The position numbers and the translations under genes are program-made. A DNA stretch of 64,000 nt from Phyllostachys edulis (taxonomy: Eukaryota; Streptophyta; Magnoliopsida; Poales; Poaceae). Positions 53,396 to 64,000 of the stretch are shown piece after piece (position 1 is the first letter of the stretch; each line of letters begins with the position of its first letter). Under the pieces are notes generated by a model. It saw only the letters and a list, made by a program, of their open reading frames with translations, had not been told where the DNA came from and ran no database searches. The stretch is taken from contig CM070562.1 in NCBI GenBank assembly GCA_036346405.1, forward strand, positions 69,831,482-69,895,481. The letters run 5' to 3'.

Positions 53396-53584
53396 CAATG
53401 GCGGAGCCAAGAATTTTCCAAAGCCTAGGCAAACCTATGAGGAGGCGTTGGTCGTCTTGATTTGCCTGGGCAGAACGCTATTTTTCGGTCGTGGTCGCCA
53501 TAAAACTTCACCGGGGCTACCATGGTGCGTCGCCAGTAAGCCTAAGTAACTGCCCAAGTTGGAGGGACGCTAGATCTGCCCCTG
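53396..53584. mobile_element. hAT MITE upstream of the FT-like gene
   Basis: 189 bp, CAATGGCGGAGCC...AGATCTGCCCCTG (inverted termini, imperfect). A perfect 8-bp TSD, CTTTTGAC, flanks it at 53388-53395 and 53585-53592. Non-coding. It lies about 400 bp upstream of the FT-like start codon. Confidence 0.88.
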
Positions 53585-53738
53585 CTTTTGACTTGTCTGC
53601 CGGAGTGATGTATTATGTTCCTCGTTTTCAGCTATAAACTCCCCCTCCCTCTTTTTCGCAGTAAGAGTTTTAGGCAAATGCAGGTGTCATTTAAGCTTAA
53701 TGCTTGCCTAAGGTTCTTTCTCTCTGTCTTGCAACATG

Positions 53739-54666
53739 TGTTTGTGATATGCCCTAAAGACAATCATAAATATGATTGCATCGCTTCTATGTCTATGAAT
53801 TTTTTAATAATATGTTATTTTATTCCTTGAATTAAATATCATTTATATTAATTGGCAAGTATTTGACTTGTTTGTAAAACTCTCTATTTATGTTTACGAT
53901 GTCATTCTAAATATCTCTGATCTTATGTCATTATGTAGGACACTTATGATTTATGAATCAACACATGTATTAATTGATGGTCACATTTTACGGATCATGG
54001 ATACGAGATGTCAAATCAATAATGTGGACATATGTTGGAGAACATAGTGTTGGATTAACCCACCTTGAGACACCGCGAGAATTGTTATATTCTTAAGTGT
54101 CATTTGTTGGTCTCATACATAGTGTATGTGGGATCCTTAGACCTGAGGTCGTCATGGTTTCTTACATGTGTAATAGTTTACTTAAAGGTTGCTAAACGCT
54201 ACTCCGTAAATGAGTAGTCATAAAGGTAGCTTTCGGATTTACTATAAAACATGCAGAGGAATGTAATCGATCAAGATGGAATTTGCCCCTTCTATTTAAC
54301 AGGAGATATATCTTTGGGCCCCTCGATGTGGTTGGATTAAGGAAGTACATGGTCATACTGAATATGGTTGAATCAACTATAACTAAGTAATCCATTACAA
54401 GATCGAGTGAAGGATCGGGCTATCATAGGATGTCACACATCTCGCCTTGAGTTCGATCTGGTATCATGAGGCAAAAAGATCAGCACATGAGCTTTATAAA
54501 GGTTCGTCTGATATAATCTTTATGTGTATTTGGGAGTTGTTATGTCCTACTAGGAACCGTTACTAACTTGTGGATCAAAAAGGAGTTTCCAGGCCACGGC
54601 CAATTACGCATGAACCTACAGAGTCACACACTTAATGGTTGGAACAAACTAGTTCGGATTGGATCC
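53739..54666 (+). repeat. Angela/BARE-like LTR fragment (diverged)
   Basis: Starts TGTTTGTGATATGCCCTAAAG. It parallels the 5' two thirds of the LTR at 41863-43511 (TTAATTGATGGTCACATTTT, GGACATATGTTGGAGAACAT, GTTGCTAAACGCTAC, CGCATGAACCTACAGAGTC). Cut at 54667 by the SIRE-like element; the last part of the LTR is expected on the far side beyond the window. Confidence 0.85.
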
Positions 54667-56704
54667 TGTTGGACCGAAAAGGTGACTAGAGGGGGGGGTG
54701 AATAGGAGCATGATCTCTTTTTCTCATTGATCGAATTCAACACTAATTTCACTCCAATAGCTATGAAAGCCATGAAGATCAATATACAAGCATAGCGGAA
54801 GACTTGTATTGAATCAAATCAAAACCCCGAAGCAAATAGACCAAAATCACAAAGAACACAAATCCAAGTGAGTTGGGCGGTCAGACCTCCTTGTACCTAG
54901 CGGTCTGACCTCACCGGCAAATAGTTGACGGTCTGACCTCCAGCCCAACAAATAGTAAAATCAACCCGAACTCAAAATCACAAATTGGTCTAACTTTTGA
55001 TCCACAACTCCAAACTTCACGAAACTTGAAACATACCTTCTTTAGGATGTCAGGAACCTAATCCAATGAACGATCTTGAAGATTATTGCCAAAGTTCCGA
55101 CCTTTTTCCGTTTGAGTGAAGGTTGCTTCAAAACCAAGTCAAAGCTGAAATATGATCTAAAGACTTGCTCGTAGGTAAACGATGATCAAGATAATTCTAG
55201 ATGTATTCCCACATGTCACAGCAAGCAAGATCCAGGCCAGAAACCAAAGGAAAACCAACAGATCAAAGAAAACCCCAAAATCACAAAATAGAGAGCAAGA
55301 ACAAGAATAGACTCATCTTGAGGTATCTTGCTTGGATTGATTTGAGATTGATGTTGGTTTACAGCCACTCCATCCAGGAGGACAAAAGCTCAACACTTGA
55401 GTACACAATCAATCCAACTCCCTAGAACCCTAACCTCTCAACTATTCTCTCCTAACCCTAAAACACAAACTAGGGTTTTAGATATGAGGGTTCGGAGGTG
55501 CAAAACCAGCACCCTCCCCTATTTATTGTGGAGGTTAGCTTCTATAAGGATATCCCTAATGGGCACCCGTTAAGCCCACACACAAACGGGTTTCACTTAC
55601 GCATGCATTTCAAAGCGTCGTCTTCATCTTCTCTCGACCTAAACCACTTCTCCTTGCACTGTCTTGCACCGCGGTTTAGCCAAAAGCCACCAAGGCGGTA
55701 TTTTGGTGAAGTTACAAAAATACCCCTTCTCGATCCTTCTCCAAAGACCGAGTACAATTCTTCATAAAGCAATCACATGCTTCGCCACATGTAGGTTGAT
55801 CAACGACTCTCTTCATGTCGGCAAGTCTCTCCCATTCGGCTTCCACCGAAACCACCATGTCACTTGCACCGACCCCCATGGCACTTGATGCAACCCGTCG
55901 CACCAAACTTCCCGTTCGGTCATCCTTGTCCATTTTGCGCCATGCTTGAGTCTTCTGATTTCACCCGACATCCTCAATCGTTCTGAACCTCAACTCTCCA
56001 AGCCTAGTCCCGATCATCCTCGCCGTTGACCGTCGTTGACCTCCAAGCTTCTTGGGCAACAATAGACAAAGAAATCGATTCCAGGAACAAGTTCTTCGCA
56101 ACTTGACCCGCGTTAGTCAAAACATTCATCATGCAACACATATGCACTGAAACCCATGAACTTGACCTAACCAAACAATCATCACCACCAAGATGGCCGA
56201 CGAACAAGTCAAAACCGGTCAAACTGCCACCCATTGGCCGGTCTTACCGCCACTTGGCCGGTCTTACCGCTCAGCAAAGGACTTAGCCAAAATTTCCTCC
56301 CTGGAAATCCGAAACTATCTAGAAATTTCAAACAAATAGATCTTTTGACTTGAAGCTCCAAAAATTATAAGACAAAGTGTAGAAGAATCCCCTCTCTTGC
56401 CTACACCCTCTATTTTTGGCCTAGCTCCAAACTCAAAAACATTTAATGGCCGGTCAGACCGCCGCCCATTGGCCGGTCTGACTGCTAGCCACTTGACCTG
56501 AGGCTTGCCGGTCTGACCGCTAGTGGTGGCTGGTTAGACCGCCACACAGGTCGGTCTGACCGCCGCCCTGGCCGGCCTGACCGCCTATTACCTGACAGAA
56601 CTGAACTTTTGCCGAAAACACATGTTTCCGCAAACCCTCAATACCATTGCCAATTGTATCATCATCCTAAGATCGTGAGCATATCCCCATAATATCCACA
56701 ATCA
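54667..56704 (-). repeat. 3' LTR of the SIRE-like copia
   Basis: About 2.04 kb, TGTTGGACCGAAAAGG...ATATCCACAATCA on the plus strand. 56210-56590 repeats GGCCGGTCTGACCGC and its variants about ten times (also 54880-54950 in a different form, GGTCTGACCTC). Small ORFs in it have no recognisable product. Confidence 0.82.
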
Positions 56705-56714
56705 CCCCCTTGAT

Positions 56715-58305
56715 GAACACATTGGTAATTTCCTAGAAAATGTAAGTTTGAGGTTTGAAAATATAAATACTCGATGTTTTCGCGCAAATGCACAACTTGG
56801 TCCAAAAGCAAGAGAACGCAATGGAAATGACTAAGTTTGCTTCAGATTAGTATAGGCAAGTGAGATCGATCAAAAGAAGACAAGAAAGCTTCAATTTCCA
56901 GAGAAGAGTCAAAAATCTCACTTAAGCTCGATATAAAAGAACAATTGTTCAATTTGACCTTTGATCATTGTGAGGTTCCAAGAATTGCAATCCAAGTTCA
57001 GAAATAGCAATAAGTCCATAAGAATGCAAATTAAATGCTCCCTCTCACTTTCTCCATTTTTCTCCAAATAGCTCCCCCTTTTAAACATTTTCATTACATC
57101 TTCTCCCCCTTTGATAATAGAGTCATCAAGGAATCACGCCTTCCTCTCATCTAGAGATGACAAATGCAGAAATAAGAAAAAAGCATAAGAAAGAGCATGC
57201 ATGAAATGCAATGGAGTGGCTTCATTTTTTTTTGTAATTTTTCAACTTTTAGTACAAGAAGCTTTGGAGATTACCCAAAAAAGCAAGCTAGCATTTCTAC
57301 TAAAACTCAATACATATCAAGCCTGAAAGCACCAGCAAGATCATGTCAAGACATATATATCAAAGCTAAGCTAGAAGGCTCGAGATAAAGCGATGAATAG
57401 TAATAATTTAAGCAAAGCTTCAAAATTAGCAAGTTCATCAACAGGGATCGTAAAGTGATAATGGCCATGTCAGAATGTCAATGTGATATCAAGAAGCTAA
57501 CAACGACCATCCTAGAGACAAAAAGTCCTAAATTGAATCATTTTGCTCAAAATGCCTCAATCACCCAATTTTTACAACAGTTTTTCATTTGCAATGAATA
57601 TTGAAGTTGATTAAATGTCTATCTTAGCGAAGAAGATCTTGGACTAGGAGCCATCCACAAACTCTTCCTAAGCTTCAACCAGGGCGACAAATCTTGAGGT
57701 TCATGTCAATTTTGACAAGCAAACCCCATGAGATCGTCTGGATCATCAAACTATCTTCAAGTTCACGTCTTTGACATGTAGTCTCATGAGAATAGTTTGG
57801 CATAATTTAACCATATGAGAACTTTAAAATTTGATTTTTCATTTTGCACAAGAGTAGTTTTAGATTCACAAAGGAACAAGAAGCTCAAGAGATGTTCAAT
57901 CCTAGATTCAAGAGCTAACAAAGCAATTTTGACAGGGCCAGTGTCACAAGAGGATCACTAATTGTGCAACTAGTTATGAGATCCACAAATTGTAATTTTT
58001 AGTTCAAGTTGTCTTAAAGTTCTAGCTCATTTAGCAAAGACTTAGCTACACATATGAAAGCATGATAATTCTAGCAAGTCAAAGAAATAGATATGGAACT
58101 GAGCAAAAATTAAAACACTAAAGCTCAAAAGGGTAATAAGCAAAGCTTCATCAATTTAAAAGACAAGTAGTAAAGCTTATATTACAATGCATCTTTTTAT
58201 GATTTTCATATGAATGCAATATGATACAATGAGATGCAAGAAAAACTTAAAAGCCTGAAATGATCAAAAAGATTAGCAAGTTCAAAAGAAGATCAAGGAA
58301 ATATT
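56715..58305. other. Non-coding 3' internal region of the SIRE-like element
   Basis: A-rich on the plus strand, with scattered AAGCTC/AAAGCTT words and no ORF of note. It lies between the RNase H end and the purine tract; in relatives this is where an env-like ORF may be found, but none is recognisable here. Confidence 0.55.
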
Positions 58306-59099
58306 TGTCGGTGTTTTAGGACCGAACTTACATAAAGATTGTTTGATTCAGGGGTTCCTCTAGGCTCAAAATCACACAAAGATGGTGACACGGGGATTTT
58401 TATACAGGTTCGGGCCTTCTCCTAGGAGAATAACAACCCTACTCCTGTGTGTATGTATTGAGTATGCTGGATTACAAGATGGAGCCAAAGACTATAGTAT
58501 TATGCTTCTAATGCTCTTCGGATCGCCCCGATTGTCCTGGTGATTCTGCCTTTTATACAGTCTTCAAGGTGTACCGTTGTATCTCCAGTGTAAAGGCTAC
58601 CTTAATGTCCTAGATTATTGAGTCGTTACTGGAGGTTATTGTGGGAGTAGTAACGTTCCCACGCTGCCAGGCGGTTACCACCATAACAAAGGAGTTAAAA
58701 TCGTGCCATTATTCTAGAGAATAACTGCGTAGTTTACTGCCCATATCTTGAATATGGTGCGAAAGATTCCTTGTTCGACTAGGCTCACATGTCTGTAAGC
58801 CTGTCGATTAGGGATTAGTCATAGAAGAGCTTACGACCAAGTGGTGGTCGTAGAAGATCTTACGACCGCAGACTGATCGTAGAAGAACTTACGATCATAG
58901 GATAGTCGTAGAAGGACTTACGACTATGGGGTAGTCGTAAGAGGACTTACGACTACTAAGTGGTCGTGGAAGAACTTACAACCTCCAGCTTCTCCCTTAT
59001 GGCTATTAAGGGGTATACTCAGTAGTTATACGACGTCATTATTATCCATAATATGAATTATAGATAAATGATAAAATGAGGATTATTATATCCTCGTCA
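58306..59099 (+). repeat. Gypsy-type solo LTR in the SIRE-like element
   Basis: 794 bp, TGTCGGTGTTTTAGGACCG...ATATCCTCGTCA. Flanks ATATT and AGATT match 4 of 5 (decayed TSD). The opening followed by GACACGGGGATTTTTATACAGGTTCGGGCC is a common grass LTR text. No second copy or coding domain is adjacent, so a solo LTR is inferred. Confidence 0.75.
58815..58985 (+). repeat. GTCGTAGAAGAACTTACGAC minisatellite in the solo LTR
   Basis: About seven copies of a unit of 25-30 bp with core TCGTAGAAG(A/G)ACTTACGA. Each unit holds the inverted words GTCGTA and TACGAC, so single units can form hairpins. Confidence 0.85.
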
Positions 59100-59143
59100 A
59101 GATTAGATGAACAAGGAAAGATCAGATGAGAACCAACTCCCTC

Positions 59144-62100
59144 TCAAACCAACTCATAGGGATAAAGTAAACCTAACTCACTCCTCAAGGTGGCAAACCT
59201 AGTTGGGTCTAAAGGTTTGGTGAGGATATCAGCTAACTGAGCCTCAGACTCCACAAATTCTAGCACAATATCACCCTTCTCTACATGGTCTCTAAGGAAG
59301 TAATAGAGAATGTTTATGTGTTTAGTCCTAGAATGTTGCACAGTGTACTTAGCAATATTAATGGCAGAAGTGTTATCACAGAGAAGAGGAACACTAGCCA
59401 AAGTTAATCCAAAGTCCTTAAGGATGGGCACCATCCATAGAATCTGACTACAGCAACTAACGGCAGCTACATACTCAGCTTTTGCAGTGGATTGTGCAAC
59501 AGAGGACTGCTTCCTAGACGACCAAGAGACAAGAGAAGTGCCGAAGAAGTGACAAGTGCTTGAGGTACTCTTCCTATCTAGCCAGCAGCCCGCAAAATCA
59601 GAATCAGAAAACCCCCGAATGGACAAGGAAGAAGAGCAGGAATACCAAATGCCATACTGGAGGGTAGAGTGAAGGTACCTGAAAATGCGCTTAATGGCTT
59701 AGCGATGTGAAGTCCTTGGAGACGCCTGAAACCTCGCACAGAGGCAGACCGCAAAGTGGATGTCTAGTCTTGAGGCCGTCAGGTAGAGGAGAGAGACAAT
59801 CATGCTGCGGTACTCGCGTTGATCCACGACTTCTCCTTCCTCATCTGGATCCAAAACAGTCGAAGTCACCATGGGAGTAGCGATCGGCTTGCAGTCACCC
59901 AACTCGAAGTGCTTGAGCAAATTCTTGGTGTACTTCATTTGATGGATGAAGATCCCTTCCTTGCATTGCTTGATTTGAAGCTCCAGAAAGTAGTTGAGCT
60001 CTCCCATCATACTCATCTCAAATTCTCTAGACATAGTCTCAGAAAACTGGAAACAAGAGCGTGAAAAGAACCACCAAAGATAATATCATCTATATAAATC
60101 TGAACAAGCAAAAAGTCATTGCCATGCCTAAGAATGATAGAGTCTTGTCTACCTTACCCATCTCAAATTTATTCTTAAGCAAAAATATCTTAAGTCTATC
60201 ATACCAGGCTCTAGGGGCTTGCTTAAGACTATACAAGGCTTTGGATAGCTTGAAAACAAGATGTGGATACTTGGGATTCTCAAAACCTGGAGATTGCCTA
60301 ACATACACTTCCTCCTCTACATAATCATTCAAAAATACACTCTTGACATCCATCTGGTGCAACCTAAAACCCTTAGATGTAGCAAATGCAAGCATAATAC
60401 GAATGGCTTCTAATCTAGCAATAGGAGCAAATGTTTCATCAAAGTCTAATCCCTCAACTTGGCTAAAACCCTAAGCTACCAACCTAGCCTTGTTTCTAAC
60501 TACAGAACCATCCTCACTTTGTTTGTTTTTGAACACCCAACGGGTTCCTATCACATTATAACCACTAGGAGGCTCTACTAGGTTCCAAACTATGTTCCTC
60601 TCAAAGTTCTCTAACTCCTTATGCATGACATTAACCCAGCTAGAATCAGATAAAGCATGTGATATATCGCGGGGTTTGAAAGAAGCAACAAATACAGAAT
60701 GTGAGTAGAGACTCGGATCATGATACCTAGAGCGAGTGACTCGCTCATGAAGATGACCAATGATCTTATCCGGAGGATGACGCTTCTAAATGTGAAGTGG
60801 AGCACCCGGGGGAGATAGCATCTCTTCGACCTCCGCAGGTATTGCTGACGATGAAGATGCAGCAGGAGCCTCAATTGGAAGTGAAGTAGTCGAAGCAGGC
60901 TCTTGAGTTGGAATAGGAGCGTCAGCAGCAGGTGGGAGAGCATCATTGACTCCATCATCTTTCTCTACAAAAATGCTCTCCGACGCCTGTGTATCACCTG
61001 AAATGCCTGATCTAGCACTAGGGCTAGTCTCATCAAAGGTGACATTGCATGTCTCCTAGATAACGTTAGTCTCAACATTAAAAACCCGAAAACCCCTCGA
61101 ATATGCAGGATAACCCAGAAATAAACCATCAGAAGTTCTTGACTTGAGAATGAAATATTTAGCTCCAAAAACTCGAAAAATGAGAAATAGAGGGTTTTCT
61201 ACCAAACCGAAGCTCGTATGATGTCTTGCCTAACGACAGTCTCAAGAAGATACAATTGGCAATATGGCAAGCTGTAGCAATAGCTTCGACCCAAAACCTC
61301 CTCGGAGTGCTATACTCATCTAGCATTGTCCTAGCCATCTCGACTAAGGTTCTGTTCTTCCTTTCCACCCCGCCATTTTGTTGAAGGATGCGTGGATAAG
61401 AGAACTGATGCTCAATACCATGCTTAGCACAAAAGGAGGCAAATGAGGCATTCTTGAACTCTGTGCCATTGTCATTGCGAATCGCTCTCAGGGCACCGGG
61501 GAGTTCAGAAGCCAAGCGAAGAACAAGATCATGAAAATGACCAAAAGCTTCATCCTTCGAAGCAAGAAAGAACACCCAAGAATATCTCAAAAATTCATCG
61601 ACTATGACAAGAATATACCATTTACTACCGACTGACCGAACCCTAGCAGGACCAACAGTATCCATGTGAAACAACTGTCTCGGTTCGTCAGTCATGACCA
61701 TAGTCAATGAAGGGTGTGAGGCGGCAACTTGCTTGCCATACCTACAGGGCGCACATACAATATCCTTGACGGCTTTGAGTTTGTGCAAACCTCTCATGAG
61801 ATCAAGGCTGCTAACTCGCGTCAGATAATCAAAACCAATATGCCCCAAACGACGGTGCCAAAGCCAGAACTCAGAAGAAGATGCAATCAAACACTTGAGA
61901 GATCCAGCAAGAGATTCAGAAAAGTCAGCTCTAAAGATCCTATCAACTCTAGAAATCCCAAAAACAAGCTCACTAGCTGAATCAAGCACACGACAAGCAT
62001 TTTTCTTAAATCTAGTCTCATAGCCATCATCAAGAAGCTGCGAGACAGGAAGCATGTTGTACCTTATAGCTTGTCCATAAGAGCGTCATCCTTCAGGATG

Positions 62101-62270
62101 AATTTGTCGTTCACCCTGATTGATCTCGTTCCTTCAATTCGCTGTTGTATATCGTCTCCAATGGTGATGAAGTCAACACCCGTCGACCGCGTGAAGGAGG
62201 TGAACCACCTTGAGTCTCCGGTCATGTGACGTGAATCGATGTGTCTCAATACTAGGGTTAGTTAAACATG
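59144..62270 (-). pseudogene. SIRE-like copia pol
   Basis: Read downward. Protease is at about 62270-62060, where the active site reads HIDSRHMTGDSRWF: the Gly of Asp-Ser-Gly and neighbours are deleted relative to the family. Integrase is at 62055-61159, with the HRRLGH...CAPC zinc region, DTVGP, NDNGTEF and VERKNR (catalytic residues present). RT is at about 60580-59700 with MDVKSVFLN and YIDDIIFGG. RNase H is at 59626-59144 (DSDFAGC, KAEYVAA, KHINILYYF, ADILTKPL). Stops and frameshifts at about 60470, 60790, 61060 and 59700 break it. Catalytic motifs are mostly intact, so this is a relatively recent copy. Confidence 0.87.
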
Positions 62271-62286
62271 ACTTAGGAACCCAGTA

Positions 62287-64000
62287 CTAAGACATACGTC
62301 TGTGAGTAGTATACAAAGCAGAATTGCTATCATTGATCCTACTTGAGGTTCTATCATGAGCAATGGTTATATGAACATGAGAAGCATCCTGTCTAGGAAC
62401 ATGATGATGATGAGCATGTGAAACAAATCCTAATCCATGTTTCTTTTCTAGATGACCATATCTCATGAAGGCTCTAGGTTGATAAGATGACATTCTAGCA
62501 AGATTTTTCCTAACATTTTTCAACCTATGCCAACAGAACTCAAGCAAATGCCCATCCTTCTTGCAATAAGTGCAATGGTACTTGGCACCACTGGGAGAAG
62601 CACCTTTTGGTTCAAAAGATGGTTGGGCAAAACCTGCAGATTTGAAAATACTTTTTGCAGGTTGGGTTTTGAACTCAACTAACCCATTTTCCAAGACTTG
62701 AATAACATTTGGCTTGGACTTGTCTTGGGTAAAGTTGTATCCTAACCCTTGCTTCTTATAAGGAGTTTTTGACTTATCGGGAATCATGTTCAGAATCAAT
62801 TTTATCCTTAAGCTTGGCATACTTAGCTATAACTGCTTCTAAAATGTCTTTTACTTCATGTTCACATTCTAAGTAGAAAGAGCAAGTGCTAGACTCAACC
62901 TTATCAGAAGCGACCAACTTGCTAGATTCTAAGCATTTTTCACATAGAGCATATTTAACTTCAATTAACTCAGTCCTAGTATTTTCTAGTTAGTGCAAGG
63001 CAACATCATGAGCATTTTGCAATTTAGCAAGTTTAGAGTGTAACGCATGGCAGGATGAACATTCATCACATCAAGATTCTTAGCATTCACAAGTTCTAGT
63101 GTGAGATTATCAACTTGTAACTCTAAGTCCTTATTCCTAGTCATGGTGAACTCTAATGCCTTATCCTGGCTAAGCAGTTGCTCAAAGATAGTATCACATC
63201 TAGTAGAGAGAACTTCATAGGATGGAGGTGCCTCATCGATGTCATCATTGTTGACGGAGTCGGCCATGAAGTACATGCCGATGAAGTCTTTTGCCTTCCC
63301 TTTCTTCTTGTCTTGAGGAAGCTCCTCCTCCTTGTCCTCCTTGCTCCCGGAGTCCACATCGCTCATGGATTGCTCTTCAAAAGCGGCAAGGACCCGGTGA
63401 GCAGCCTTCATGAGCTTGGCAGCATCAAACTTGGACTTGTTCCCTTGAGGCTTCCTCCAAGCTGCCTTCTCCTCCTTGTGATTGCCTTTCCCTTTTAGCT
63501 TGGGGCAGTTTGCTCGGATATGGTAGAGCTATCCATACTCATAGCATATCACAGGGCCACACCTCTCTTCCTGTTTCTCACATTGTTATAGGCCCGTGTG
63601 AATTTTTTGGCTAGAAGGGCTAACTCAGCCTCAGGAATACTCTCAAGTTCCTCTTCATGGATTGCAGATAAACAGGCAAGAGAAAATCTAGAGGAAGACT
63701 TAGAAGAACCATCAAAAGTTCTTTTAAGAGGGTCAGCCACCAAAGCCATGTTCTCCTTCTTAGGATAACTAACTCTCTTCATCTCATGAGTCTTGAGCTT
63801 GCTATAGAGCGGCTTCAAAGAGAGATTAGAGAGATTGATATTCTCCTCAATGGCAGTAGCCTTCATCTTCCACTCCTTGGTGTTGATTGCAGCCAAGAGG
63901 TGAGTGGCATTCTCAGATTGAGAATACTCGATGTCTATTGCTTTTAACTAATTAATCACCTTGTTAAAGTGAGTGAATACATCATCGATGCTCTCTCCAA
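62287..64000 (-). pseudogene. SIRE-like copia gag (partial at window edge)
   Basis: The capsid-like part lies at 63896-63549 (Ser/Glu-rich, LALLAKKFTRAYNN). A degenerate knuckle near 63540 reads CYEYG-stop-LYHIRANC: the second Cys is Tyr and a stop is present. A coiled acidic stretch follows at 63411-62986. A second Cys/His motif, CTYCKKDGHLLEFCWH, is at about 62573-62526. Two such motifs in one gag fit the SIRE lineage. The start is beyond 64000. Confidence 0.83.

Larger units (their letters stand above)
54667..64000 (-). mobile_element. SIRE-like Ty1/copia, minus strand, runs off the window
   Basis: The 3' LTR is 54667-56704; a purine tract (minus strand ATCAAGGGGG) sits at 56705-56714. 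pol lies at 59144-62270 and gag at 62287-64000 and beyond; the 5' LTR is outside. Extra purine-tract-like words (minus strand ATCAAAGGGGGAGAA at about 57098) before the true one are usual in SIRE/Maximus elements. No env-like ORF is seen between pol and the LTR. A solo LTR lies at 58306-59099. Target sequence GATCC (54662-54666) should recur beyond the window. Confidence 0.87.

Overview
The window reads as nuclear DNA of a grass (Poaceae). The evidence is intron-bearing plant genes (an mTERF5/MDA1 homologue, ISY1, an FT-like florigen-family gene) set among typical grass transposable elements: an Angela/BARE-like copia with a TGTTGGAAATATGCCC LTR start, a SIRE-like copia, a Tat-type gypsy, a long TGTAACA... 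solo LTR, hAT and Mutator-like elements, and a TRIM. There are no bacterial operons, CRISPR arrays or recognisable rRNA/tRNA genes. I count three apparently functional host genes, one host pseudogene, and mostly transposons in the rest.

Layout. 1-2190: decayed Ty3/gypsy 3' end. 2435-2725: MITE-like element. 2990-24181 (+): mTERF5 in four exons. Its first intron (about 19.6 kb) holds a three-level nest: a minus-strand Ty1/copia (3373-22082), inside it a gypsy-type solo LTR (3783-17047), inside that a Tat-type gypsy (7697-16588). Matching target-site duplications (TSDs) support each level. 26726-27661 (-): ISY1, intronless, with a 796-bp non-autonomous hAT (27900-28695, perfect 8-bp TSD) 230 bp upstream of its ATG. 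29368-36864: a UBP1-associated-protein-2-like RNA-binding-protein gene killed by copia insertions at two points (29910-36520 on +, and 36865-39320 on -). The first copia itself carries a 690-bp hairpin Mutator-like element (9-bp TSD). 39440-43511: 5'-truncated Angela/BARE-like copia with its 3' LTR. 43512-44960: gypsy LTR fragments in opposite orientations. 45006-50415: a foldback element with arms of about 550 bp whose loop contains a 3.8-kb hAT transposon with a broken transposase.

50663-50941: a 279-bp TRIM just beyond the 3' end of an FT-like (PEBP) gene at 51065-53000 (-). The gene has the canonical 192/62/41/230-nt exon structure and encodes 174 aa. It keeps the FT-type Tyr but has Pro where FT has Gln140. 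A 189-bp hAT MITE (perfect 8-bp TSD) lies in its upstream region. From 53739 an Angela-like LTR is cut at 54667 by a minus-strand SIRE-like copia that runs off the window end; that element carries a gypsy-type solo LTR (58306-59099).

The host genes are single genes with separate roles (plastid transcription, pre-mRNA splicing, flowering-type signalling), not a pathway. I did not find a convincing novel multi-gene system. The most notable observations are the reconstructed mTERF5 gene across its transposon-swollen intron, the FT-like gene with an altered specificity residue, and the well-resolved transposon nests.
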